Source: Lutraria lutraria
Lineage: Eukaryota > Mollusca > Bivalvia > Venerida > Mactridae
Length of the DNA: 64,000 nt
Assembly (NCBI GenBank): GCA_964023205.1
Contig: OZ026844.1
Coordinates: 29,993,326-30,057,325, forward strand
Direction of reading: 5' to 3'
In this document: positions 13,301 to 24,100 of the stretch, piece after piece
Position numbering within the stretch: the first letter of the stretch is position 1
Layout of the letters: each line of letters starts with the position of its first letter
Program-made: the position numbers and the translations under genes
The notes under the pieces: generated by a model
The model's input: the letters and a program-made list of their open reading frames with translations, nothing else
Databases searched by the model: none
What the model was told of the DNA's origin: nothing

Positions 13301-16300
13301 GCTGAAAGGGTATATATATGTAACCAACAAGTAGAAAATGATCTGAACAAAATGTGTACAGTACAATCTCTCCAGAGCGGCCCTCTGTAGAGCAGAACCT
13401 CTCTATAACAACACCTTCAAAATTTCCCTAAGCTGATATTTACTATAGATTTAACCTCTGTAGAGCAACAACCTCTTAACAACGGCCAATATTTGCAGCT
13501 CCCACATGGTGTTGCTCTATAGATGTTGTTCTGTATATATACAATATACTGTAGTACTATTTAATTTAGAAGGAATGAATTCGAAAACAGTCAAGTTCAT
13601 TAGAATAAGTGCTTAATTACTGCTATTGAAAAAAAACAATTCGAGCGAGAGAGCAAGAAAAAAAACTAAACATTGCAATTATCATATTCAGTCACGCTCA
13701 AAGTTAATACTACTAATTAACTACATGTATATAATATTCAATAAATGTCCAGTGTTACGTAAGAGAGTTTAGGTCAATATAAAGATTAACTGGGCCAACA
13801 TGAGAAAATCAGGGCAAATGCGAGATTCGAGCATTTTGATTGGCTGAGAAGGAGGGCCAACACGAGATTCAAGCACTTTGATTGGTTGAGAAGGAAGACC
13901 AACACGAGATTCAAGCATTTTGATTGGTTAAGAAAGGAAGGCCAACACGAGATTCAAGCATTTTGATTGGTTGAGAAGGAAGGCCAACACGAGATTCAAG
14001 CATTTTGATTGGTTGAGAAGGAAGGCCAACACGAGATTCAAGCATTTTGATTGGTTGAGAAGGAAGGCCAACACGAGATTCAAGCATTTTGATTGGTTAA
14101 TAAGGAAGGCCAACACGAGATTCAAGCATATTGATTGGTTGAGAAGGAGGGCAAAAAGAGATTCAAGCATTTTGATTGGTTGAGAAGGACGGCCAACACG
14201 AGACTCAAGCATTTTGATTGGTTGAGAAGGAAGGCCAACCCGAGATTCAAGCATTTTGATTGGTTGAGAAGGAAGGCCAACACGAGATTCAAGCATTTTG
14301 ATTGGTTGAGAAGGAAGGCCAACACGAGATTCAAGCATATTGATTGGTTGAGATGGAGGGCAAAAAGATATTCAAGCATTTTGATTGACTGAGAAGGAGG
14401 ACAAATACAAAAAATGACAATAAACATAGAAATGGAAGCCATCTAGGTAAATGGTACCGTACCGACACAGAAGCTAGTTTCATATGTGAAAGCATATTGC
14501 TCCCTCTGACCTGTATTATTTATTGGTGTAGCGCAACCATTCAGAGAATTTCGTTGCGTGTAAATTTACATATCAGCAGACGATCATAGACGGCAAATTG
14601 AGAGAAAGAATTCTTTATAATGTCCCCTATCATAGTTGTAGAGCATACAATATGATAATTATAGTTAATTGATAAAAGTCTCATAAATCAAAGTGAGTTC
14701 ATAGTAGCTTCACTATTGGGCCACGGACAGTCGGGCCAATACAACTGGTCCAATAACAAAGCCAATACTTGATTAATAAAATAGAATACAGAACAACTGG
14801 TTATGTTAACTTCTCTCTGATATAAACCCAAATAAAAAACAAGCGTAAAATATGTATTGGTTCATAGCCCAGCAAACCACACAGATTGGAAGTCAGGAAA
14901 TTACCTTTAGAGTCGGCAGGTTGCACCAGAGCGTTTGGTGGCCCAGTGTTCACATTGTAATCACAACGTGTCCCCATTTTGAACTTAGGTCCAGATTTTC
15001 CAAAGGCCAGATGTTCTACTTTGTATTTACCAAGTAAACTGATGGATTTGTCAGCTAAAATAAGAAAACAGCAATATAATTATACAGCAATAATAACATG
15101 AAATTCAATTTTGTGGGCCATGGCTAAAGAAAGAAAAATAGTTTCTATTAAAGACGTTTGCTACAGTTTTCACATAGACATATATGCAGGATGAAAACTG
15201 TTCATCATAATTGTTTTAACTTTTGCATGATCATAGCATATGGTAACAGAAACATTTTAATCGAAAAAAGTGTGCGTCTCTGTAGCAAAAGTCTTTAAGA
15301 AAGAAAATCAATTAATTTATACTTAAAAAGCTTTGATTACCCACTGGAAACTTTATATATGCTTATAACACTTTATTCGAAGCGTCAAATATTGTTAAGC
15401 AATGGCTAAAGTTATGTTGGGTAACATTGAACGAACATTTTGTTTACAGTCTAGAAAGGGGAGTCTTATTAGACGGAGCGAGCCAAAAGATAAAATGACA
15501 TTACCTTCTTCGTCAAAATAACTTTTTCCACGTCCTTTCAAGCTAAGTTTCTTCTTTTTCCAAGTGATGTCACCAGAAGTGTTGTAGTTAAATGGTCCGG
15601 GTATCTTCATTTTCTCTGAAATAAATAAATATGGTAAAAAAATAAATAAAAAAATAGATAAAATATAAAAACGGATAAATAAACTAAATAAAATAAAGTA
15701 TGAATAAATAAATGTGCACAAAAGAAGACAAAAAAACAACAACAGGAAATATCAATGCTACTCGCAAAAATGCTTCTAACAACAATTACAGCCTTAGTAT
15801 CATTATTATGATTATCTGTTGTTTAACGACACATTCAACCGCTGTGGTCATTTCATTCATGGCTGCTCCAGAGAAATGGGAGCGAAGATCGTCATGGTAC
15901 ATCAGCCCACACTTTTAATATATCTGTAGACCGGTCGACACGACTCACAAATAAAATATCAATGACACAACAAACAAAGTATAATAGAATTAAAAGTCTC
16001 GGCTAAAAATAATGATGAAGATCCTATGGTGGATTTTAATACAATCAAATAAACCAACTCGTTGTTATTACTATATTTAAACACAAAGGTATCTTTATAT
16101 TGTTTGAATATGTTTTTATTGATAAATCAATTTCCCTATTTCTTATTTCATCAAAATATTCATTTGAATTCGTTTCGTATATAGTCTGATTAATACGAAT
16201 TGAACAAATGATTCCCTCCAACCAACACACGTTCTATGGCACCCTATGAGAAGGTTTTTCATAATTAAAGTATTTTCTTCAAGGTACATGGACATGGTTA

Positions 16301-18319
16301 GCATTCCAATGAGTTAATGAATTGGGCTGTAGTTGTAGCAGGATCGTCATGTATTCAAATGTATTAAATGTATGTTTTGCATAAGCTTTGAAGTGTTCTT
16401 GCATACTTCGTGAACAGTTAGGAACAATTTGACAGGGACATGTACGAGACCTACCATCCAACTTCTTTGGTTTACCGACGAGTGAGTATTGTGGTGTTCC
16501 TTTCTTGGTTAGATCCATCTTTGGTAAATAATCTGCTGGACCTGGATAGGAATCTCCTAAATGACATAAGTAACAGTGTTAGTAGTTGTAAAGATAGCAT
16601 AGGTAATATAAATAAAGATCATAGTTGTAAAAAGCACATACAGATAATAGTGTTAGGTATAAAAATAACTCAGATAGCATAGATAACAGTATTAACAGTA
16701 AAGGATTAACACAGTAAACCAAAATAACAAATTAAGAACACCGCTTGACTTATTCCGCTCCAAAGTAGCATGCGAATGGGTATTTGAAGAAATAAATGAA
16801 TAAATTCCTGACAAAATCTGACATAATTTAATACTATGTAACTAAGTTTAATATCGTGGAAAGCTAATTACCTAGTGAGGTTAGTGGACATCCACCTTCT
16901 GGTATGAGATAACTGCCCATTGGTGAACGGCATGGTGCTGGAAATGTAAGTATCGTGCATTAATTATATTAATTAAAAGGGCATCCATTTAATACCACAT
17001 TTTTTAAAATTTCTTATCTTAATAGAATATAAATCTGGCGTTCTATCTTCTAGGTCTCGAAGAACAACTAGTTACACAATGAACACTAAGACGGTTAGAA
17101 TGTGTATTTGGGTGATCTTCGTAATGATAAAGCTACAGTAAAACTATAATGCACACTGACTTATAAGTTAGTTATAAAGGTAGAAAAATCGAATAACTAA
17201 GCTGTTGTAATAAAAGTGGTTAAGATACAAATTAACGTCAATTCACCTTGTAACATTCGTTTACTGGACAAACGAGTGCGATGCTAATACAAAAATATTT
17301 ATAGTTGGTATACATATAACAGTAAACATTACCTATGTATAGCTATTGACTGACTTAACTTAAGAACACCATAGATAAAATAGTAATAACACATACTAAG
17401 TACATGATAGGAATCACAGCAAGGGAGTTAAAACACACATATAATTATGGATACAAGTACTGTAACTACATTTTGCTGCAATGTTATCTTAAATATCTAC
17501 TCTGCATCATTAGAATTATGGACAAGCATATCGTCACAATGTTATATATAACAATTTCTGCAGTGAAAGACAGGGTATACCTACATCCTTAGACATAGTG
17601 TGTATACTGCTGACACTTAGATAAATAGTACATTAAATAAAATAAATAATAATAAAGAAATCAAGAGCAAAAAACATACGGACACACATGTCATAACATG
17701 TCTATTGACATTAGATACAAACGGGAAAAAGATGGTCAATGCCTAAAATGTAATTAATAGTTACACGGTCGTTTTAATTTTCCTTAAGCCTCTTTAATGA
17801 AATATTGAACTTTACTTTATCCATTAACGTAACACCATGAACAGATAATGTTTCTTTTTTACATGGAATACAAAGTACTTTTCATGAAATATAATATCAT
17901 GCTACACTGTATTGTTACCAAGACGATAATGAAGTTACTGAAAAATGCTGATCTTTCCAAAAGGACAGATAAAATATTTTTCCTAATTGTTACCACCAAT
18001 ACCTTCATTTTTGTCTTCTAAGCACTTTTTGACATTACATATTTTGTTTATTTGTTCTCTTATATGTATCATGAAAACATGATAATGATGTTGATATGTA
18101 TGTATAAATTTATTATTATTATATTATTATCATTATGTAATTTTGAAAATAAAAGATACAATAATTAGAATCGAATTAAATCGAAAACAATAAAAGGTAC
18201 TTACGTCTCACAGGCTCTGGACCCCTTTCTGTTGACATGCTATAAGGGCTGGGACTTGGCTCTGGAATAATTTCCGGTTCTGCTTCCGGTGAGAAGCCTC
18301 TCTGTAATTTCTTCCACAT
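7378..18319 (-). CDS. STPG/ODF3-like sperm-tail PG-rich repeat gene, nine exons recognised
   Basis: Exons (minus strand, 5' to 3'): 18205-18319, 16872-16937, 16455-16556, 15505-15615, 14905-15054, 13005-13112, 10247-10336, 9588-9692, 7378-7473. All junctions have AG/GT borders and join in one frame, about 314 residues. Motifs: SPSPYS in exon 1, YPGPADY in exon 3, IPGPFNY in exon 4, NTPGPNY in exon 6, GPGPGDY across the exon 6/7 junction, SPAANTY in exon 8 and TPCPSTY in exon 9. These are STPG repeats, typical of axonemal or sperm-tail proteins. The start ATG at 18319 opens MWKKLQRGF. Exons 2-9 are all multiples of three and phase 1-1, so the gene looks built from repeat cassettes. Exon 9 ends at a good donor (GTAAGA); the true 3' end is unresolved and may include the coding block at 5768-6613. 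The gene is head-to-head with the kinesin gene at 21145. Confidence 0.85.
7556..7763. mobile_element. Short TIR element, Tc1/mariner-pogo-like MITE
   Basis: The 208-bp element starts TACAGTAAAACATCG and ends CGATGTTTTACTATA, about 13-bp inverted repeats bounded by TA. The interior repeats TTATCCGAA-type words (TATCCGAAAT, TTATCCGAAC). TA flanks and CAGTA-type ends suggest mobilisation by a pogo/Tigger-like transposase (inference). No coding sequence. Confidence 0.65.
7780..9587. other. Intron 8 of the STPG-like gene
   Basis: AT-rich intronic DNA. A fragment of the TTTGACTGTA MITE family lies at about 7880-7977 and a hairpin-prone patch at about 8228-8320 (TTCGCGAAC/GAACTGCGTTCC words). No other exons were recognised. 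Confidence 0.45.
9693..10246. other. Intron 7 of the STPG-like gene
   Basis: No repeats with clear ends and no further exon seen. Confidence 0.4.
11749..12115. mobile_element. piggyBac-like MITE, copy A (TTAA-flanked)
   Basis: The 367-bp element begins TTAAAGGGGCATACCCTACA and ends with the reverse complement GTAGGGTATGCCCCTTTAA, TIRs of roughly 20 bp including the TTAA. Two further copies lie at 23780-24133 (opposite orientation) and 33853-34205. TTAA ends and the lack of coding sequence fit a non-autonomous piggyBac-type element (inference). Confidence 0.8.
12207..12412 (-). mobile_element. tRNA-headed SINE, minus strand
   Basis: Reading from 12412 down, the head TGGTCGTGATCCATTGGTTA resembles a tRNA D-arm/A-box. 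The tail contains GGTTAGAATACAGTCCAGG and AAAACTGGTAAG, shared with the SINE tails at 41095-41255 and 40040-40130 and with the minus-strand copy at 43330. Confidence 0.6.
12420..12630. mobile_element. Palindromic MITE (CCACGAAAT family), copy A
   Basis: Ends read ACTGTGGAATCATTAAATTT and AATAAATGAAACTACAGT, imperfect inverted repeats. The interior is filled with the words CCACGAAAT, TTTCGTGGA and CCCAACGAA in both orientations. Further copies: 18949-19159 and 35738-35943. Confidence 0.7.
13358..13536. mobile_element. MITE of the CTCTCCAGAGCGGCCCTC family, copy A
   Basis: Begins ACAGTACAATCTCTCCAGAG and ends with an imperfect inverted counterpart near TTGCTCTATAGATGTTGTTC. Interior motif: AGAGCAACAACCTCT. 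Related copies: 18728-18906, 24699-24811, 33013-33180 and 36520-36700. Confidence 0.6.
13818..14400. repeat. 42-bp minisatellite, about 14 copies
   Basis: Unit GAGATTCAAGCATTTTGATT followed by GGTTGAGAAGGAAGGCCAACAC. Outer copies and those near 14150 and 14350 are more diverged (GGGCAAAAAGAGATT variants). The 14-codon periodicity leaves frames open on both strands (for example 13928-14338 and 14135-14392); these are by-products of the array, not genes. Confidence 0.9.
15812..15918 (-). mobile_element. SINE tail fragment
   Basis: CATTCAACCGCTGTGGTCATT and CTCCAGAGAAATGGGAG match the tail of the SINEs at 262-582 and 2612-2888. It lies in intron 3 of the STPG-like gene. Confidence 0.4.
16938..18204. 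other. Intron 1 of the STPG-like gene
   Basis: AT-rich, with no further exon or bounded repeat recognised. The 62-codon frame at 17404 has no support. Confidence 0.4.
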
Positions 18320-18523
18320 GGTTTCTGTTGTTTACAGTAAAACTGGTTTATTTTCTTTGATGCTGAGTGTTAAAGTCTATTTACAGCGAATCACGCGATA
18401 CTTAAATAATTCAGTCAGGAAGACCGATTAATTAATTGAATAAATCGCAAGCATTTCAATCAATCTGGGCATTTTTATGTTTGCCGGAGCGTGCGTAACT
18501 ACAGTTGTATCAAATCTGAACTA

Positions 18524-18595
18524 CGGTAGCAACGACGTTATGTGACGTAACGCGACGTAGATACATTTGTACGTCATTTATGATGACGTTATAAT
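18524..18595. promoter_or_regulatory. Cluster of CRE-like motifs upstream of the STPG-like gene
   Basis: TGACGTAA at 18543-18550, TACGTCAT at 18570-18577 and TGACGTTA at 18584-18591 lie about 220-270 bp upstream of the ATG at 18319. A half-site resembling an RFX/X-box (AGCAAC, 18528-18533) is adjacent. CREB/CREM/ATF factors bind TGACGTMA, and CREM drives many spermatid genes in mammals; a role here is inference. Confidence 0.4.
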
Positions 18596-18727
18596 TGTAA
18601 CGTTCTCTTTATGATTTGCCTATAATTCAATATACTATTCAAAATTTGATAAGGATCACTTACTCTATACTTGAATTATCCGTACATAAAATATTGAATA
18701 AACAAATATGCTTCAATACAATCATTT

Positions 18728-18906
18728 ACAGTACAATCTCTCCATAGCGGCCCTCTCTTGAGCAACAACCTATCTGCAACAACAGCATGATTTTTTCCAA
18801 CTGCACTGATTTAACTATTATTTTTTAAATCTCTAGAGCAACAACTTCTCAACAACAACATAATTTTGCTACTCACAAAGGGTGTTGCTTTGGAGAGGCT
18901 GCACGG
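18728..18906. mobile_element. MITE of the CTCTCCAGAGCGGCCCTC family, copy B
   Basis: Starts TACAGTACAATCTCTCCATA and ends near TTGGAGAGGCTGCACGGT, with AGAGCAACAACTTCTCAACA inside. It lies directly before another MITE at 18949. Confidence 0.6.
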
Positions 18907-18948
18907 TAATATATCATTTATTTCGTGTTTTCTTTTGGCACTAGCATA

Positions 18949-19159
18949 TACTGTGAAAGCATTAACTTTCGTTGGGAATTTAATTTCGTGGATTTCGTGG
19001 GTCGGCTCATCCACGAAATCAAATCCCCACGAATTTAAATGCAGAGATAAGGCATTTCTTTTAAAAAATCAAAATCCACGAATTTATGTCCCCACGAAAT
19101 AGCCATTTGAGTAAAAACCACGAAAATTGAGTCCAACGAAAATAAATGAAAATACAGTA
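18949..19159. mobile_element. Palindromic MITE (CCACGAAAT family), copy B
   Basis: Begins TACTGTGAAAGCATTAACTT and ends AAATGAAAATACAGTA. Inside are inverted GATTTCGTGG/CCACGAAATC arms and the same internal order as the copies at 12420 and 35738. Confidence 0.7.
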
Positions 19160-19539
19160 AATAAATCGAATAAGCTTCAGTATTAAATTATGAAGCATCA
19201 CTACAAGCATTATCGTAAGTGATGCTTAACAAAATTTGAACAGTATAATAATGGGAAAACAAAAACATGCTTTGCATGTTTAGTGATTTGCGATCGGTCG
19301 ATTAAAATAGTAACTATAAAACTCGATTTATATTTATATATCTTTTTTTGTAGCTGCGGTATGTACTGATGTGGGGGCATATAGTGTTCGTGATGCGTGG
19401 TCCTTGCTCAGGAAGAAATGCGAAGGACATTTTCCATCCGTCCGTGTCCGCATGAGAGGACACTTGTTGGGCACTTTAAGGGTTTTGTTGGGTGTCAAAA
19501 GAGCAAAAGAAATAATCAACAAACGTTCATTCGCAGGAA

Positions 19540-20075
19540 CGTCCGTCCGTATAGCTCAGTGTCCGCGTCCGTAAGGCTATACGCGTCCGCGTCCGTAAAG
19601 CTATACGTGTCCGCGTCCGTAAAGCTATACGTGTCAGCGTCCGTAAAGCTATACATGTCCGCGTCCGTAAAGCTATACATACGTGTCCGCGTCCGTAAAG
19701 CTATACATGTCCGCGTCCGTAAAGCTATACGTGTCCGCGTCCGTAAAGCTATACGTGTCCGCGTCCGTAAAGCTATACGTGTCCGCGTCCGTAAAGCTAT
19801 ACGTGTCCGCGTCCGTAAAGCTATACGTGTCCGCGTCCGTAAAGCTATACACGTCCGCGTCCGTAAAGCTATACACGTCCGCGTCCGTAAAGCTATACAC
19901 GTCCGCGTCCGTAAAGCTATACACGTCCGCGTCCGTAAAGCTATACGTGTCCGCGTCCGTAAAGCTATACGTGTCCGCGTCCGTAAAGCTATACACGTCC
20001 GCGTCCGTAAAGCAATACACGTCCGCGTCCGTAAAGCTATACGTGTCCGCTTCTGTATAGCTCAGTGTCTGTGAC
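19540..20075. repeat. 24-bp minisatellite, about 20 copies
   Basis: Unit GTGTCCGCGTCCGTAAAGCT plus ATAC, with ACGTCC and ATGTCC variants. It is GC-richer than its surroundings. Both array edges carry GTATAGCTCAGTGTC-like sequence (about 19547-19563 and 20054-20069). The unit is 8 codons, so long open frames appear in several registers on both strands (19397-20074, 19683-20060, 19673-20209); none is supported as a gene. Confidence 0.9.
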
Positions 20076-20281
20076 GAAACACGCATGCTTTGATTAATTT
20101 TTACGGACACGGACCATTCACGGATGAGGCTTTGAACAGACAAGATGACTAAAACAAATTTATCCCTCTGGAAATATCCGAGAAATTGATAGAATAAATC
20201 AGGCAGCACCCTGTTATACTCTATACTCCCTGAAAACAGGACAACGAAATAGTGAAAAAAACATGGCTTCTGTCACCAATA

Positions 20282-20589
20282 CATAGTTCCCACATCTACA
20301 ATATTTACCTCCCTTGGTGGCCATCTTGGTTGGCAAATTCAACAAGCATTGATAGAAGATATTTATATTTTTGTTTTGATAATTCTAAATATAGGATATT
20401 CATATATGACAATGACATTTTCTTAAATTTGATGTACTTATGGCCTTAACAACTTCCTGATTAAGATATCTTTTATAAATTGAGTTGTTTAATAACCAAT
20501 TTTCTGATTTTTCTCTATTAAGCACATAAGAAAATTGCCAAGCAAGATGGCCGACAAGGGAGGTAAATATTGTAGATGTGGGAACTATG
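20282..20589. mobile_element. 308-bp MITE with about 50-bp TIRs
   Basis: The left end CATAGTTCCCACATCTACAA continues through ATATTTACCTCCC and CCATCTTGG. The right end is its inverse (AAGATGGCC..GGGAGGTAAATAT..TTGTAGATGTGGGAACTATG). Arms are nearly perfect over about 50 bp, and the centre is AT-rich. It lies about 0.55 kb upstream of the kinesin start codon. Confidence 0.75.
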
Positions 20590-21144
20590 CATACCCTAGG
20601 CGTTGATGCTACTTGTAAGTATAAACATAAACATGTAAGTAAGGTCAATTTTAGGACAAATTGTTATACCAGTAATCATTTTCCAACTGAACATCGACCC
20701 TTCGAGCTAATACTTGTAATCGTTAAATAGCTTATCAACTATAGGCGAATATGATATAATACATCTATTCAAAATTAAATGATGAAGCAGAATTTCATTT
20801 AATTACAACCCTTGAAAGTTTATCAGGTATCATTCGATATCACCATGACACTAATTGAATAACTCCTACGGGAACCTGCGCTAGTTGGCAACTACAATGG
20901 TAACACGGTAATATAATTATATGCAGCTTACGTATATGAAAAGGTTCGTATATGTTGTATACAGTTATTGGTGACTATTGGCATAAATAAATAATGTTCT
21001 ACACTGGTTGGCGTTGATTTAGATGATTATGGATATTAGTATTATGACTGTATGATAACACTCGGTTGTCCATTATTGTTTAGTGATTTTGGTGTTCACT
21101 ATGTCCGGAAAATCTGGATTTTAGCCAAAGCTCAAAATTTAATA
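20590..21144. promoter_or_regulatory. Upstream region of the kinesin gene
   Basis: Presumed promoter or 5' UTR region. Two direct half-sites of the RFX type (GGCAAC at 20887-20892, GGTAAC at 20899-20904) lie about 250 bp upstream of the start codon. They do not form a full inverted X-box. No TATA box or initiator could be assigned. Confidence 0.25.
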
Positions 21145-24100
21145 ATGGTGAAAACGGAAAATATTAAGGTTGCTGTGCGCGTAAGACCCTTTGTATCCTT
21201 TATTTATTATAGCACAGTACGAGCCACGTGCAATGATCTGGTTTTGTATCTTTAATTAAATATTACATATATAGAACATTGCGGTACAGGTAAATATCAA
21301 ATGTTGATACGATAGTGAATTTAATGTTTAAATCTATCAAGATATTTCTAATTTTGTCTTCAATGGGCTTAAAAACAACATTTCGCTGAATATACACAAT
21401 GTCGTATTTTTGTTTTGCCTTTACTTTAGATAAGGCCATAGGCACTCGATTCCGTGATTTTTATACGTGTACAGACGGCTTTCCTTCTAATCTGCACGTG
21501 CTTTCCGGGAACCTTGCTTTCGTTGTAGTGAGCCCCAACTTTAAACGTTTTGACAGCTTTTAGAAGGAAAGCCGGGACCCACGCTTATTTTGTCACTTCC
21601 GTCAAACGAAAAAATAGCGAGTTCACTATCTTGGAGTATTTTATACACTCAATAAGGGAAAAAATGAAGATTTTTCTTTCGACAGATTTGCATTGTTTGA
21701 TGGGTGAAATTGCAAAAGAACGTCTGTAAACGTATAAAAAATCACGGAATCGAGTGCCTATGGATAAGGTATGCTGAGATTAATATTTTTCAAATGCAAA
21801 TTCATTCTACTTGAACTAACATAAAACGTGTAATTCAACGAACAATTTCGTGTCTTTTACCTACATACGTCCATAATGGTGTAAAATATTTCCTAAAGTA
21901 AAATGTACTGAAGTAAAATTATAACCGCAACCGTGGCAGAGTGGTTAGGGCGTCTGACTTTGGAGCGGGAGATCGAAGGTTCGAACCTCAGTGGAGACTG
22001 GGTAAGAACTGATGCGGTCGGTTGGTGAGCTGACAGACAATAAAATTATTGATACCGTAGGTCCCTCTCATTTAAGCGCGCGATAAAAAGAGAAGGGATT
22101 CGGGAGGTACTGTATTAACGCTAGGTTTCTCATAAGCCAACCTGGCTTGCCCGTTCAATAGGGGTGACACTATATTAATAAACAAAACTTTTACGTCATC
22201 AGTGTCAAGCCACATATGTCTTTGTGACGCTTGATTTATCAATTACTCACGGAGGTTTTAAAATAACAAATCAAATAATCAAATCAAATCAAATCAAAAC
22301 AAACGACCCTCAAAACAGAACAACTCGAAAAAAGCCGAACAAAACCGAATGCACATTTATTATTATACCTTAACACGGACAAAGAATTCGCGGGAAATTT
22401 CTAAAGGATGTCTGAAAATTGTATCAATGTCTGATAGATCCACTTTTGTGTCAGATCGGTACAACCGCCTAGCCAATCCACGACAGTTTACATTCGATCA
22501 TTCGTACTGGTCACATGACGGGTACACGTGTACTAAGGATGGGTTCTTTAAACCCGAGGGTGACAAGTATGTAGACCAGGTAAAGCATGATTCTACGCAT
22601 CCACTGAAATACTTATTACACATTATGTTTCATGAAATATCGATCAAGCCTGTAAACAAATGCTACCCTCGGGAAAGACAAGATGTGGTCATTATTGACA
22701 GGTGGTCTTTGCTCTGAGGTAGTTCTGTTCTTAATAATCAATGACGGCTTTTAAAAGAATTGCATTTATTCACTGGGTGGCCTTATTCGGAGGTGGCCGC
22801 TAACACACGTTTGGCTGTAGCCGACAAATCTGTACAACAAGGTATCGGTAAATTAGGCTATAATAAAGAATGTATTAAAAAATAAATATTTTCAACAAAA
22901 AACCCTTTCATATCATTTCATTAAGTTGTTATTGAACTTTGGATCGATGTAATGAAACATTTTCGGGTCTTCATATTGTGTGCTGCTTCAGTTCGCTCGT
23001 TATTGCATCCGTTAACTCACCAACAACGTTAACACGTACAGTGCAATACGCAAGGTGCTGTGGGTTATTTCCAAGTTAGGACCACATGCCTTTTTCTCCG
23101 CTTAAACTACTATAATGTTAGCAGCACACTCATATAGAGAACATTTTGTCATGTGTTTTGTTTATTTAGGTTTTGTTGAAACAAGTATTTCCTTGTTTAT
23201 GATCAACCTGTAACATTAATCACATTATTTCTGACATAGTATTTTTTAACGTACCTTTTACTTTGACAGAAACATGTATTTGAAGATCTTGGTACAGGAC
23301 TGTTGGAAAGTGCCTGGTCAGGGTATAATTGCACCTTGTTTGCATACGGCCAGACCGGAAGTGGCAAAACATACAGCATGATGGGATACGAACCGAATCA
23401 AGGTTGTAGCACTCGGTACACCTCGGCCAATTCCGTCATCTAGATAGAGCCGGCCGAGGCGTGCCGTAAGAAGGTCGTATATCAATAAATCATATAAATA
23501 CATTTTTTGCAATAAAAAAGTATGCGTTGTACTATGCATTAATAGAGTATTGAAAATAATAAACATGTTCTTGAAAGAGTTACATAGAAAGTATATCCAA
23601 CATATTCAAAGTTTCACTTAAATATCAGCAAGGCCCAGAAATGATTCTTATGTAGCATAAACGATGATATTATGTTTTTGGTGTGACCGTACACAACAGT
23701 GAAAACAGATACATGCATTATTTCGACCAGGCGCACAGATTACACGATGTCCGCAGAAGCTGAGATGGCGTAACATGTATTAAAGGGGCATACCCTATAA
23801 CTTACAAATATTCTGTGAAAGTGTAAAAATGTGCTAGATGTATATGTAAAACAATATATAATGGATAATTGCAGGAAGAACATGGGTAATAAAATGACTA
23901 GTTTAGGTACTAGCCGCAAAAAAACATAGTTATGAATAATAAATCACTTCCACCCAAAAATTTCCATGATTAAATGTATGTGTCACAAATACATATTTTT
24001 TATGATTTTATTTCGAATTGGATGAATTTTTGGCTGAAACTTTCATTGTCGGCTTTTTTCGTTACTATCTTCTAATTTATTATCATTTTGCCTTAATTCT

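Larger units (their letters stand above)
13113..14904. other. Intron 5 of the STPG-like gene
   Basis: Contains an ACAGT..CTCTCCAGAGCGG MITE (13358-13536) and a 42-bp tandem array (13818-14400), annotated separately. The rest shows no exon. Confidence 0.45.

Noticed and set aside
13928..14442. Long open frames on both strands in the 42-bp array
   Set aside because: The unit is exactly 14 codons with no stop in several registers, so open frames follow from periodicity; no start context, domain or splice evidence.
19397..20209. Frames of 125-225 codons with Arg/Val, Ser/Val/Lys or Ser/Phe/Thr/Asp repeats
   Set aside because: Produced by the 24-bp (8-codon) minisatellite in different registers and strands; none extends into unique coding-like sequence.
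21052..21144. N-terminal extension of the kinesin from the ATG at 21052
   Set aside because: In frame, but the 31 extra residues do not resemble a kinesin N-terminus, while the ATG at 21145 places the first motor strand at residues 8-16 as usual; kept only as an alternative.
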